From the NCBI GenBank assembly GCA_027576995.1, contig JANBQC010000191.1, positions 1-44,565 of the forward strand: DNA of 44,565 bases, written 5' to 3'. The translations under genes and the position numbers were made by a program. This document shows positions 1 through 14,600 of the stretch, in pieces. The stretch is from Dimargaris cristalligena (lineage: Eukaryota > Kickxellomycota > Dimargaritomycetes > Dimargaritales > Dimargaritaceae). Position 1 is the first letter of the stretch; every line of letters begins with the position of its first letter. The notes below the pieces were generated by a model that saw only the letters and a list, made by a program, of their open reading frames with translations, was not told the origin of the DNA and ran no database searches.

Positions 1-859
1 TTGAGCTTCGCCAGGTCTATCATCCCACCCTTTCGGCCTTGGAACTTATTGGGCATATCCGGTATCTCACGACCCACGACGCACAGGGCCACATCGTCTC
101 CTCGTCCTTTAAAGCACCGACGGATCCCTTCACGCGGCCCCGGATTGTCAAAGTGGGGTATAGTGATGTACGCTATGTAACCCCGGAGCACCTGGGCCCT
201 TGGGTGATTGACATGGGCCCCCGCGAGTCTTTCCCCACCAACGGCACTTCCACCACTATCTCCACCACCGGCTACCCGACCAACCGCTACGTGATTCCCC
301 GCGCCTGGCGGGATATCCAGGGTCATTGCATCGACTATGTGTACCTCAACTGTCTCCAAGCCACCCTCCACGTGATTGCCAAGGCCCCGGGCATAACCCG
401 CGAGAGTATCCATCGCCGACTCAACGTGGCATTGAGTCCCATTGAATTGGACGATATACTAGTTGACTTGCAGGCCCGGTTGTTGATCCAAGTGGCATAT
501 TTGCGAGTCCCGTCCCGCCCTACGCCATTTTCACGTACCCGGCAATGGCGTGTTGGACCAGGTAGGTGTACTAATAGGAAAATAGGGATGGTGCTTATTT
601 ACCCACCTTCCCCATCCACACACACTAAAGTGCGATTTATTTAGTTGAAGGGATATCCACTTCCCCAACCCAGCCCCTCTCTTTGCCCGCGTACTAATAT
701 TTATCCACCCCCTATTCTTGATGCTGATCGCGCATGTTTTATTAATTATTTCCACTAGATCAACAACTGTGCCCAGGTTCAACCGAATGCTTTACCACTG
801 CCCCCAACTACATCTCCAACATGGCCTCTCTTAGTCTTGAAGGGTTCTCCCCGGCATAA
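1..859 (+). CDS. TFIIIC largest subunit (Tfc3/GTF3C1-like), C-terminal part
   Basis: This is the 3' end of a gene that is open at the left edge (reading frame from base 3). Exon 1 runs to 561. An intron occupies 562-758 (donor GTAGGT, acceptor CACTAG). The last exon is 759-859 and ends in TAA after FSPA. Reading past the donor would add only a low-complexity tail, so the spliced model is preferred. The visible part is about 220 residues. Its core has the pattern 'PW.DI.G....YVYLNCLQATLHVI..APGI....IHRRL...L.P.ELDDIL.DL..R.LI', which resembles the C-terminal winged-helix-like segment of the B-block-binding TFIIIC subunit that recruits Pol III to tRNA genes. The assignment rests on this pattern from memory, without an alignment. 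Another winged-helix protein is possible. Confidence 0.55.
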
Positions 860-2667
860 TCCCTCTGTGGTTTGATTACTCCTTCACCCTTCTTTAATGT
901 ATATTCGTGCTAACCCACGGTAATTGAATTCTAAAAAACCATTACTACTCTATCGCCTAATATTTGTAAATAAATGAAATGCACGTATCCTTGGCATGCT
1001 TGCCGGATGAACTCCCTCGCTGCTTACCTATTAGGTTACTTGATAGCTGTTGTATGGTGTATCCCGTAAAGATATGCGGATCGAAAGAGTGAACAAGAGA
1101 AGCCGCTTTATATCCAAGGGGACAGGGTTGCTAATATATACCACTTTTACGAGAGAAGCAGATTGCAGCAGAAAAGGAGCGGGCAGGACTCTCCCTACGG
1201 GTCTCATTGCTTTGGCTTAAATTTACTGGATTGATTCTCGGCCACTCTTATAAATCGGAAATCGGAAGGCCTCTTTAAAAGAACAAGCGGGTTCGTCCGT
1301 TGCGATGAGACGAAGCAGGATTCATTAATGATCCGCCCTCTTCATCCGACAATCATCGCTTTCATCGATCCATCTTTAAATCAAAAAGTCTTTCGATACT
1401 TGATTGTAGAAAAACCTCGAACGCTCCATCCCATTTTGGTTTCTCATCTGCCATCGGCCGGGGATTATCACCCCCCTTCTTCCCCAAAAAACAGCTTGGT
1501 TAATCAAGCCAGCCCAGGCTGTTTCATTTTTGATCCTTTTCATTGGTTACTGGAAACCCAGCGGTGCCTTGTACTTGTTCGAGTGGGGAATAAATCAATT
1601 CGTGGTCAACACACAACCTAATCAGGGCAATTGTTAAGGTCGTTCCATTCAAAATGCAGTGAACCGGCGGACAACACTCCTGCTGCACTGTGTCTCCAAT
1701 ATGTGCGGTGAGGGATAGTGGTTGGGGCAAGCGGGCAGAGGCAGAACTGTTGGGCTGGGAATTCAGAGAGGAACAAATCTCCCCCATCCGTATATTAAGC
1801 AAGTGCTAGTGCTGGCCCGCGAAAAAAACGGGTTGCTTAATGACCATCCGGCGATGTTTGTTTCTGATTTCTCGCTGGTCGATTAGGAAAAACTAAGCAA
1901 GCGCGGGCAATAGTTCAATTTTTGGACAATAACAGCCCTCGCCCAGGCCTATGCTGTACCCCATAGCGACCACAGGGGGTGGTGCCGTGACAATGCAAAC
2001 ACGAATTGAGAGTCTGGACTCCCCTTGTAACACCAGGCAGGGGGATGGCGTGTCAAGTGTGGTGTGGGTGGTGGTCAGCCGATGGAGAGTCAATGATAGC
2101 GGCGGTTAATAGGCTGGCACCACAGCCAATTGGACAGTCTTCCAGGCCAAATGGAAGGCATGGATAGAACAGGGGAAGCGTCCCAATACTTGGGTTAGGT
2201 ACCATTTTAATTCAGTAGGCTGATTAAACAGCATCAGGCAATTGGTTCGGTGATGATGCTTGATTTCAGGGAGAGAGCCTGCGCGCAAAGGCTTATTTCG
2301 CCAGACACTAAACTTATACGGCCCAACAATCCCTCTTGTCTAGTTTCCTCTTCTCGTCTCCTAATATCTGCAGCCTAGTCCTGCTATAAGCTTGGCCAGG
2401 CGCTGGTCCTGTCGAAAACTCTGCCCACTCGATAGTCGAGCCTTCACTCTAACCCCGCCCTGCATTCAACTCGTCTCTTCGTATTCTCTACGGCATTCCA
2501 CCATAGTTGTCTATTTATTTTCCCTTCACGTCGTCTAGTATCATAAAAAGGGGATTCTAACTCCGACTCCCTCATTGCCTTTCTATTCCCCCTACTGCTC
2601 CTTCTTTTTACTCTGCTACTTATTCTCATTTCCTCTGCACCAATCACCATCTCCCTCCGGTGGAGCC
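860..2667. other. Intergenic region and BLTP2 promoter/leader
   Basis: About 1.8 kb without a convincing gene. The short open frames here have no domain and no coding-like codon use. The last 330 bases before the BLTP2 start are pyrimidine-rich (CTCTTC/CCTTCT blocks), the leader type seen before most genes in this window. A TATAAG occurs near 2385. No RNA gene or repeat was recognised. Confidence 0.6.
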
Positions 2668-5600
2668 ATGGCCTACTATCTACTGGGCTTCGGTACTGCA
2701 TTGGCCATACTGCTAACCGCGGTGTACCTTTTTATCAGCCATATTATTCACTCGGCTCTGTCCAAATACAATATCCGTCTGGAGAAAATTCGCTTCTTGT
2801 CATTATGTAACCTGTCCCTCAACCTCCCCGAAACGGGTAAGCGGGACCCTTCCACCCCCATTGTCCACCTAACCGTGGGCCGCATCGGCTTACGGTTCCA
2901 CCGCTGGCGGCGCCCCTTCGGTCTGACCTATGTAAAGCCCATCGAATTCTACCTCAAGGACATTACCGTCAAAGTCTTCCGTCCACCAACCCCCCGTAAG
3001 CCAAAGACCACCGCCGCCGGCCCCGCGGACTTAGCCCAGTCCGAGTCGAACCCAAGGCGCAAGGCACCCACCCCGAAGAACCGCTCGCAGCGCAAGGGCG
3101 GTAATGACGACCACGACTCGACCACCGCCTCCAACCCCGCGAGTCCCCTCCATGAATCCATACTATCGGGCGTCTTTAATATTAGCAAAAACAATTTTCT
3201 GGTCAAGTTTGCGCGTAATATCGTGGAGAATGTCTGCCTCACCATCACCGAAGCCGAGGTGATCATAGACGACCAGGTCCAAATAGCCTTGGGCATGGCC
3301 ATGCTCTTCTCCAGTGTCTTTGACTTGAGTAACCCCGAAGAACAACAGCGCCAGCAACAAATGCGCCCCACCGAGCCTTTGACGACCCATAATTCCTTCG
3401 GGGATGCCGACAGCGCCAACACGCTACGCTACGTTACCAATCTTAGCTTGAGCGATCTGGACTCCGCTCTGGTGCCCTCGAAGGCTCGTAAACGACGCAG
3501 TATTGTCAGCCAATTTCGGGGTAATGGTACTATCACCATCTCCGCCGATATCGCTTTCGATCCCCGTATTCGCATGCAAAACCTGCGGTGGGACACTCAG
3601 CTCGAGACTCTGGATCTGTTCCTTCGTCCGGCCATCCATGCATTATATAAGCTGCGCCGCCCCCCAGGTGCGGGCCGATCCTCGGTACCCCCTAGCCAGC
3701 GCCCGCCGTTACCCGATCTGAGTGACCTAGCCCATTGGCCCGTTACGATCCTACGCCAGCTGGACCATCCCCATGTGCAGTGGTTTCCCCGGCAACTAGA
3801 CATTTACGCTACTCTCCGCCAGCTTAATATCTACTTTACCTTTCCCTCCGAATCCAAAGTGTATTCCTCCTCCTCCGAAGCACCCACCAAAGAGCGAACT
3901 AACCACTCGGGCGCCCTGCGCTTCTCTCTCAAATCTCTTAATACGGTCATCCAAATCCCCGATATCGGGGCCCGCGATATCCGCAGTACTGTTGATTTGA
4001 AGTTCAAACTGGCCGCCATGACCCTCCTCAAGCCAAGCTCGTCGGGCTCAGAGCCTCGGCACCAGTCACGGGACCGTCGACTTCTGGGTATCCAATCGTT
4101 CCACCTTCACTTGGATGGGGAGTTGGTCGCCTCCCCCGGGCATCCGCTCATGTCCGACCCCGCCGCATTCAGCTCTGCCATGGCCAATTCCTTCCACGAC
4201 CCTGGTTACAATGGCTACATGCGGGGTGATCCCGCGGGTCCGTCGTCACTCGGGGCAGGTCCCACTGGGGCCCACCCGACCTTTACCTATACGTCCCACC
4301 TTAAAACCAAATTGAATATCACTAATCCCTTTGTGGACCTGCGGCTGGACGATATCGGGCTGTGGGAGAGTTTTGTGCGTCACGTTCGCCAGACCCGTTT
4401 CTCGGCCGCCAAGGCATTCATGGTACCCGTACTGCCCCCGCATGTCAGCTCGGCCCTCCAGCACCGTCACTCGGCCCAGCGCCCCGAGTCGCCAGTCTTC
4501 ACCCACAATGGGTCTCCGGGGCTCGGGCCGTCTGGATCTCCCTACCGCGCCCCATTATCATTTGGCGAGGTACGCCCGGGTAGTAATGATCATCAGCCGT
4601 TCTTTTCTCTGACCCACCCTTCGGTCATTAGTCCGCCCGGATCATTTGTAATACCCACCATCTCACTGGACATCGCCGTCTATAATCCCGCCGTCAAACT
4701 ATGGGTGCCCTACGGCTCGGAGGAGCACGATTCCCAGCCCCCTGGTGACGGCGTTGAAAGTCACCTGCGATCCCCAGTTTCTCCGACCGCTCGAATGGCC
4801 GACTTCCGACAGCACCATTCATCCACATTTGTGACCGGAGACCGCTATTGGCCCACTTCGGTGGGTCGGGAGGGATATGAGGGACAGCATCCTTCGTACC
4901 GCACCCGGTCTCCCGATGCGTTGCCATTGTCCGGTAAGCCACCCCGTCCGGCGAACCTGCGCAGTACCGACTACGACCATCTCCTCTTGGCCCTGGATAC
5001 GCCCGAGTTCCATCTTACTGTTCGATTGCATCGCAAATCAACCGCTAAACTCAAGAGCCCAACCCATCCGGGTGTGTCCCACATGTCTGCGACGACTCCC
5101 CAGGACATTATCCTATCCACCTTTGGGCGGCTCCGTTTAGAACCGCTGAGCCTTCGGCTAGGTCCTCAACCACCGACTCCGTCCGCCCCAGCTGTTACTG
5201 GCGCCACTAGCCTGATTCCCACCCAGCCTGTGGTAGTGATGGATAACCTGGTTATCGAGGCACGGGCGGTGGTCAATGCCAATGCCCTATTCCCGGCATT
5301 TACCAATGGGCTTGTCGGAATATCCGTGCTTAGTCCCATATTAAGCCCCACGTCCCCGTCCGTGGCCGGGGCAGCAGTAAGCTCAACGGAGGGGGCCCGT
5401 CGACTCGTATGCAGTAATATCGACTCCGTCGTCCGTATAGGGACTATTAAGGTTCACTTACCCCAACAACAGCAGCGATGGATTACCTGCGTTTTACCCA
5501 AGCTTCGAGCGGCTAAGGCCCGCATCGAATTCCTGGCCCGATCCAAAATGGCTCCCCTAGGGTCCATCCATGTTGCCTCGGTAGCTCGGGGCCCCGACTC

Positions 5601-8600
5601 GTCTTCATTAGCTTCAAACCCCTCCCCGACTCGGGGCCCCCGCTGGGTGGTTTTGAAGGTTAGCACTTCGTTTACTCTACCCGAAGTGCGGCTCGAGGTG
5701 TCAGTGTCGAACCAAACACTACCCCTACCTTACCGGGGTAAGCACGAGCAAGTAGCTGTCCACGATGTGGTGCTCCAAGCCCGTGAGGTCCACAGCCGCA
5801 TCTCGTTCAACCCAAGCCGCCCGATATCCTACCCGGCGAACGAGATGAGCCCCCCCTTCCTTGCTGCATCGGCGCCGGCTGCCTACGGAGGTGGCAACTC
5901 GTTTGCCCCGGACCACCCTTCTCAGTTCCACATGGGAACCGTCACTAACCCCGACAACAGCTTCCTGGAAGATATATCGGATCTGGGCTCTTCTTTCCTA
6001 CCGTCGCGGGATATCTCACCCATCCAAACCGGTAGGTACGCCCCCAGTTCAGGGAGTAATGGTACATTCTCCCGCTCGGGCTGGGACGCACTTACCGAAC
6101 CGGAGGATACCCTAGCTGCTTCCTCAGGTGAATGGTTCCTCGACGGCCACATCGGATGGATCCGTGGCTACCTTGTGGCAGTTCCCCTGGGCTCGGCATC
6201 GCCGCCCCCCTCGCCCCGTAAACTGGCCCAAATGGACTATCTCCCCACCTCACCCGTTGTCGAAACACACCGGGCGTTGGAAAGAGTGCTTCTGATCGAC
6301 AATATCCGATTTAGTACGCGGGTTCGCCCGTTGCATCCCGATGAGGATGATATACCTGGATCAGCCGCTCCTGCGGAAGGGTGGTCCAGTTCCAACCCCG
6401 ACTTTGGAACGGGCCATGCCCCCTGGGAGGATACGACGGAACCCGCCTCTTTGCCCACCATGATGACTACCATCAACATTGATTTTGATGCCATTCACGT
6501 TGAATATTCCATGTCCCGTGCCTACGCCATTGCTCTAATCTGGGCCCGGCTTCGTCAGGTGGAGCACTTCATCCGTACCGAATGGCTCGATATTAAGGCC
6601 ATGTCGGACTGGACCGATATAGCGGCCCATTCCGACGCCGGGTACAGTTCGTATATGGCTCACCTGGGCAGCACAGGTCCCTCCACAGTCTCCCAGGGTT
6701 TGTCACTTCGGCCCATGGGAGCTCATGCGGGCGACTCGGGGTTGTACGGGAAGAAACGCACCGATTCGCCCCATTTTGTGGGGTGGTCCCCTTCCGCCCC
6801 TTCCAGTTACGGCCATTCCACGGGGGTCCACTGGCGACCGGAAAATCCCCACTTGCGGACGCCGTCCCAAGCACCGAACTTCACTGATGAACATGAGTCC
6901 CGGGGTGTGGAGCCACCCTCCTCCGCCCGTCCGATGCAGGTTGTTCCGAAACCCGCTAGTCGTCGATCCATTGCGGTGGCGGGTGCCATTGTGAGTTTGG
7001 CCATATGGCTCCCCCTGGGCTGTAACGAGTTCAATGAAGAGGAAATAGCCGAACATTTGTTCCAAGATGTCGCTCGGAAGGGCCTCCACCGTATTCGGGT
7101 CCTGGCTACTCAACTGTCCGCCCTTACCAATAAGCACACTCCCGCAGTGATGACCGGGGGACAGGACGACTATTCGGCGGACGAAGAGGATCACCCACCT
7201 GGTATTCCCAGTTCCTACGAACAACAGCTGCTGTCGGCCTATGACGGCACGTCAACTAGACCAAGAAGCGAACCCCTCCCTACGCGTTCTTCCACTGGGG
7301 AATGGGTGGTGACTTGCCATTCTATCCAGATACTGGGCCGCGAGAGCCCTGGGTTGAATGGATCGACATCGATCGATCCTAGCTTAACCGAATATAATGC
7401 ACCCGAGGTTCCAGCGCCAGTATCTGCTAATGCATTCCCCGGCCCAGCGACCTGGCCCCCCGGTTACTTTGAGCAAGAACTGGAAGTGGCCGTGGAAAAG
7501 GCCTGGGATGGAATCCGGTATGTCAATTTGCGGCAGTTAATCGCGGAAGAGGCCCTAGTCGCCATTGATACATTTTCCATCCAGCCCATCGTACCACAGC
7601 TGCTTATTTCCCCCCCGAGCACTCAACCGGCCGGATCTCGACCTGCGGTCCACCCTGTTCTGGGCCGCTCAAATACCTACGACACGCGAGGGGGGGCCGA
7701 TGTGCGTTGGAATTTATCGGGTATGTCTCCCGATAGTTTCAAATCACCCGCTGCCTTCACTGAGGCTTTGCGGCAGTCAATGGCCAACCGTTCGGGACCC
7801 GCCTCCTCCCCAGGTTATTCGGCCGAAAATTCGCCCATGAATGGACCCGATGAGCCGGATGACTCTGATATGCCGGATCCTTCTGAATCATCCGGGCAAC
7901 CAGACATGATGGACCACCCGCACCCTGAACCACTGGTAGTGGCCAAACTAGGCCTAGCCGTCGATGCTAAGCAACTCCATTTCTGCCTCCCGCACGACTA
8001 CGATATCTCCTTTGTAATCGATAACGTCAATAATTTGGTTAAATCGAGTCGTAACTTGCTTCATTTTACCCAGCACGAGTTGGTATCGGCCTTGAGCCGG
8101 TCCCGATTCGATGCAGTGACGGCCAATCCGGCGTTTTCGAATACCTGCTCGGCTCTGGTATTTATCACCAACCAACTCCAAGCACCCTGGATGGGCAATA
8201 ACAGCATGTCCCTGCCACCATCCCCAATGGCCCCCGGCGGCCTCAATGCGTTTGCTTCCAACCGCTACCGACACGAATCCGCCGACGGCCAATTAGGAGT
8301 GCATTCCAGCTCCAACCCGGCTTTTGCCGGTGTCCGCCGCCGGGTTCAGTCCCTCCATACGCTGTCGATGACTACCCCTGAAATCACCGAAAAGAGTTGG
8401 CACCTATCGTGGCCCAAGCCAGTGGTTCAGCCGGTTCGCCTGCCATACCTGACGCTGAACGTACAAATGACTTCATTCGTCGTTGACGATGACCCATTCG
8501 AAACGGCCTTGGGACGCATCTACCGCTACGGTCTAAGTGAGCAGCAGGCCCGGTTGGTACGCGAGGCCGCGTTCGAAAAAACGGCCGAGAAACTTAAAGC

Positions 8601-11600
8601 TGCGACCGACAAGGATGTCGAGCTGCCCCGCGCCCGGGCCGATGGCGGTCGGTTCTCCTCCGGACACGATACCGGTAATGTTGACATTGATGCGGCCTGG
8701 GACCGCCTCGAACGCTACAATGCCTCGAATTGGATCCGGATCATCCGCTCGGGAATGGTCTATCCCCGCGACCCTCCACTTCCCGTCAGTGCCGTACGAC
8801 CCACCCATCCGAACGCTGCTTCGTCCCCCTCGTCGATAACCCAGAATCGACTGGCCAACCTAGCTCCCCCGGGTGGATCGACCGGAAACCAAAGTGCGGG
8901 TTCCTCGGCTCCCAGTAGTCGTGGTCGGAACCATAACATAGCTGGCCCAAAGGACCCATTAGCCAATCCCCTGCTTCGGCCCCGTATTCAACCCTACCAC
9001 CCCGCCAGTTGGACGCACCCTGTAGTTCCCCTGACCAAATTAGACATCCGGAATCTCGGGGTCACCATAGCCCCGCCCCCGCATATTCGCAATATGCAAG
9101 ATGCCGCCATTTTCATTCGCCATACCGACGGTTGCACTCCGCTCACCTATCTCTACGATATCCTAGTGCCCATTCGCCTCCATCTACGCATGGGTGATAC
9201 CCGGATGAACCTGCGCAACTACCCACTCCCGCTATTCCATATCCCCGACATTAATGAACTAGTCAGTGTCATTAGCACCGGGGGCCAAGGTACCCACAGT
9301 CCCGGGGGCGGGGTCGCCGGAGCCAGTCGCCGTCAGCTGGTGTCTATTTTGAACAACAATAAGCGCTCTAACGTCGCGACTCACGGACGGATGCAAAAGG
9401 AACGCTACCTCAAGGAGCGCTTCGGCGGGATTAGCATCGATCACTCGCGGGGACACGGCGATTCTGACGGTGGTATGCCGTCCCCCACCTTTTCAGGAGC
9501 GGCTCACCCTATCCATAGCAGCCGTTTAGGCTACGGGCGAACGCGTCACCAGCAGGCCCGAGTGCGCCGGCGGTCCTCTCGAGTGGGTATTGGTCGTCAC
9601 CTAGGCTTCGATCCCCAAGGACCCAAAGACGATGACCCTTCCCAACCGGGCGATCGGGGCTGTGCCTGGGAAGTAAAGGGCGACCTGGTCGTAGCGGAAG
9701 CCCTCTCGGGCGAGGAGTCGGTGCGTGTGATTTGGGTTCCGGTTATCCTGGAGGGACTCTCCCTCGTCCCGGGACGGCCCCTTGCCTATGGTCCCACTCT
9801 GTTGGACAACTGCCCCCACCCCCGTCGGAGTGAGCCTAATGTGGGTTATATCCGGGTCCACCGGACGGTACCCCCGCCCAAGTTCTTCGCCAAACTTAAT
9901 ATCCGGATCCATACGGCCCCCAAATTAAATACACTGGAAGGGATGGACCAGCATTCCCCCCGCCTTTCCGGGAGTACCCGCAGCTCCTTCTCGGGGTCCA
10001 GCGATGGGATGCGGAATAGTCTGTCGCGACCCCCCGTCCAGCTCATTTGGGACCAGTCGATCCAGCCCTGTATCACCACCTTTTCCCAAAGGCTGGAGAA
10101 TTTGACCAGCGCCAGTGTGGACCCTAGCCCTTCCCTGGCCTGGTGGGATAAGTTGCGCATGTTGCTCCACGGTAGTGTGCGCCTCAAATTTATCGAGAAC
10201 CTCGACCCGGTGATCTACTCTTCCTCCCAACCCGACCCCACCACACCTGAGATTCCCTCGGGTCGCTCTCCTAAATCGGTGACCGGCCGTTCCTCCCGCT
10301 CAGCCCGGACCTTCACCGCCAAAGCGACCCTGCCGAGTCCCCCGTTGGCCCGAAAGGGCATTCCTAATCCCTACGCAGGGCCGGGCGAGTTTTGGTTCCT
10401 GATGCGGGGCTCCCGAGACCCCTACAATACAATCGGGGAAAACATTGGTTTTCTAACCATGTGGCGGGGTGGTATTCAAATTCACATTGGCCAGTCTAAG
10501 CAGCCCAACCACCAACCGGGCTTGAGCGCCGCTGTAGCAGGGGGGCTAACTGATGACCGGCAACATACCGCCTGCCCCAACCTTTCGACGGCGGTCTACG
10601 ATGCTGACCCGTATAACTCTACTTCCGACCGAGTGGGTGGAACTTCCGAAATGCTGCCCAGGGCGGCTGAACAATCGCAACCCGAACCGCGTCGGTCCCG
10701 ATCTTTTTCGACTTTAATCAATAACCACGATATGATTGTTCACGATATCATCCAGATCATTTCCAACGAGTTTATTTTTTCGGTTCCCATCCTCAATAAC
10801 TCGTCGGAACTCAAAGACACCATATCCAGTTCCGATTCATCGAGCCATCGGTCGCCCAGCATATCCGAATCCTCGTCGGGCCCGAATCCCCGGGTCCGCT
10901 TCTCCTTTTTACCCTCGTATAAATTAACCAAGAAACAGCAGCAGGCCCGCGGCAGTGGGGAAAGCGATGGCGGGATCCCCGGATCGGCCATTATTAATGG
11001 ACTGGTGGGTTATGCCGAAACCATCCACAAATCCCCGATCCTACGATTCGAAAAGCAACTTCTCCACCTAACCGAGGGAGTTAAATTTACCCTGGGACTC
11101 GGGTTCGGTGTAAACCTGGATGTACTCAGTAACCTCGACACGTATGCCCAGTGGCTATTCTCCCCTACCCCCTGGCTTAGCAGCCAGTTGCGAACCCAAG
11201 GGGGTATTCTCTTACACGACCCCGCCCACGGGTTGGAGGACATTCCCACTGCGGCCGAGATTGGGGCCCAACTGGCCGCTAATTCGGGGGTGCCTCGTCT
11301 GCTCGGCCCCCGGGCCCCCACCCGCCCGAGCCGCACCGCTCGCCGAACCCATTCCGTGCGACACTACGAGATTATCATGCGGGTGCCCAAATTCGCCAAA
11401 CCCCCCTTCGGCCAGCGCGAATACGATTCCTACCTTGGGTTCCGGTCAGACCATGTCCATATGTCTATGGGCCTGCGCTGCCCCTTCACCGAGGAGGGAG
11501 GGGAAGCCGCTTCGACCAATGCCGCCACTGGGCTGCCCTCCGCCTACCAATCCGCCGTTCCCGTCTCCGGTACAAAAATCCCCCCCGCTACCGCTGAGCG

Positions 11601-14600
11601 GGTCAAGTCGACACCCCCTTCGACGGTCGCCCCCTTCCCCACAAAGAACTTTATCGGTCTCAGTACGAATACCATAAACCGGATAATGGCATTCACCCCG
11701 TTGTTTGCCTCCAAAATGTTGCTCCCAATCCGGCGTGGTGCCCTGTTCCCCGATGTGAGTACGAAAGATATGAAATTCGGTAAATTCCTCAAGTCGGTCA
11801 AATGCCGATTGGATGTAAAGGGTCTAGACTTATCCTTCTGCCAGAACCTTGAAGGACCCGATCCCAACCTGAGCGCCTTTTTGGATGCTATAGATAGTAA
11901 AAGCGTGGGTTTGCTCGAGGACTCGCTTCTGGTGAGCGGCCAAACCATGGAAATAAAGGCGAAGGTGGCGGCGATGGACCTTAACCTGTTAGCGATTCAA
12001 CAGAGCCGAACCCTCACGGTGGATTCGGTGAAGGGTATCATCTACCCCGAGGAAGGCCAGTCCGACGGCCAGGGCTACTACGATAGTGAAGCATCTGATC
12101 GCCGGTCCTTCTCGGACGGCCTGGGAACCTCTTTGGGTAGTAAAAAGGGCAGTCTACATCGATCCAACTCGACTGGTTCCATCGGTCGTCCAGGCAGTCG
12201 GCAATCCAACCACACTGATGGAACCGACGACTCTTCTGCCCAGCAACACCAGATTACGGCTCGCCAGTGGGTAATCGACGACTGTAACTTCGAGGTCGAT
12301 AAAATCGACATTCGCATGGCCATGTCCGACTACCATCTATTCAGCCACTCCCTCTTGGCCAACACCACCATCCCTACCGAACCCCACGGGGCCATGCGGA
12401 TACTGGCTAAGGAACGCGAGACCCTTAAATCATCCGATCTCCAATTCATTAGCCTGGACCACGCCCAGGACTTGAGCGAAACCAGCCTAGAGGAAGCCAT
12501 CTTTAGCAACCTCAAGGTGGAGCCCCTCGTCTACAGTCCCCGTATGGTTTACTTTAAACAGACCCATAGGAAGCGGGACGACGACCCCAACTATAATTCG
12601 ATCCCCCTTTACCAGAACATGGACCTGCGTAACAATACGTTCCAAAACAACGCGGCTAACCTTCGCGATTCGCGCACAATTCAGATTTCCCTGCTCCAGA
12701 CCCGATTGCGTAAGGTTAAGGAAGAGATTGATATACAGATTGAACTCCAGCAGGAGATGGAGGATCTGATGCTAAACGCCGACCAAGCCCAGGAACTCAT
12801 GGCCCAACAGACCCTGGAACGGGCCCGGTTTAACATAGCCGAGCTTCAGACTAAGCGCAAGGTCATTGAACGAACTATCCATAAACTACAGAATAGCCAA
12901 GGGTCCGCCCAATTGGCCCGGGGTTCTTCGGACCTCGAAACCTTCAATCGCCTCGGGACTACGGCCCCGGGATTTATGTCTCCCCAACTGGGCCAAGGCG
13001 GTGGTGGTGGTGGTGGAGACCAGGGCCTGGAGAGTAACGAAACATCCGAGGACTCGTTCGCGGCCACTTTCAAGCACCGGTTCCTGGTCCACAGTGCCTA
13101 CGGCATTTGGAATACCCAGGTCCGGGATATTCTACTCAAGTTCCTCTATGTCGAGGAAACAGCCCGTGCGTTCCAGTACTTCATGTCCATGGCGGCCACC
13201 AAGGTGGTGCGGGACTTGTGTGCGGATGATGAGCCCAAGGCCGACCAAGGGGACACTCGTAGCGGCGAGGAATTCTCAGACTTTGATAGTGTGGGTTCCC
13301 CCAATGGCACGGCACGCTCCCTCCGCGACTCCGACGGATTTGCCATCGACTGGGAGGCGCCCCATAGCCCCCCTTCATCCATTCGTCACGGCCCGTCCAA
13401 CTTACGTGACACGGCCAGTGTAGCACCAAGCAGCCACACCCGGGCCACGTCGACCGCTTCCCAAACCGCGGGCAACAGTGGTCGCCACCGGCGTAACGAG
13501 TCTACCATTAGCCAGTCCCGCTTTTTGCAACTGGTGAAACCCCGCCGGCCCCGGCGTCAAGACGTGCTACTCAATCGGGCCACTACCGAAGATTATATTC
13601 AGTATTTACTCCAAAGTGGAAAAGATGCGGAACCGGAGGTGCGCTCCCATGATCTCGACGACTTGCAGGGTGATAGGAATTCGCGTGCCCGCCGGGCCCG
13701 TCGACGCCTGTCTAAATTTACACACCACCTCCTCCGGGGCCCTGACATAGAGGATCCCACCCACCCTAGCGGCCAGTCCGGGCCGCACCCCCACGCGCAC
13801 TCGGAACACCCCTACCCGTCGGAATACGACGCCTATGGGATGGGGGGTGATCCGGGCAATTGGCAGCAACCCGAAGGTGATTTTGGGTTGTTGGACGACC
13901 TCAAGGAGTACTTCATTGTCAACAGTATTTATGTGGAATTCCTGAATCCCCAGGTGAATGCGGCCTTGAATTACGAGAGTGACGACGCGGTGATTTTGGC
14001 GGCCGAGCGGATCCAACTCAAAACTCTGTCCTTGTTCGATGAGGAAACGGCCGAAAAGGACGTGACTAATCCGCAGGACGATAATGAACACCTGGTGAAG
14101 TCACGCTTGCTCTTCGGATTCGAAAACTTCCAGGTCTTTGCCGTGCAAAAAAAGAACTTCCGTAACAAGCCGCTGTTCTTTGCCGACTGCAATTATGGTG
14201 CCAAGAACCGCTACTTGTGGCCCATGTGGGTTCCCATGGAGGTTCTGTTGGACGAGCGGGACGTTATCTTGAGTATTCTGGAACCGCTGGTGGAGAAAAC
14301 GTCAGGACTGTTGATTTACGACAAGGCCAATACAGTGCGTATCCAGGCCAACTACTCGGACCTGAGTCTAGACGATCGAGCCAATTTTATTGGCCTCCAC
14401 TTCCCCTCCCTCAGTATCAAGGCCGATTCTCGCCAGTATGCCACCATTTTCTCCATCATCAACGACCTGTTGGTCTACAGTGTGCCCATCAAGAAGAAGC
14501 ACAGTGATCAGATCCATACCCTGACGCTGGCGGCCGATATGACCGATTTTACGGGGGCCCTGGCCAACGTGCAATTCATGCAGGCCTCCATCCGCAAACG

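Noticed and set aside
6703..7224. 173-codon minus-strand frame inside BLTP2
   Set aside because: Shadow of the coding strand; no domain and no promoter.
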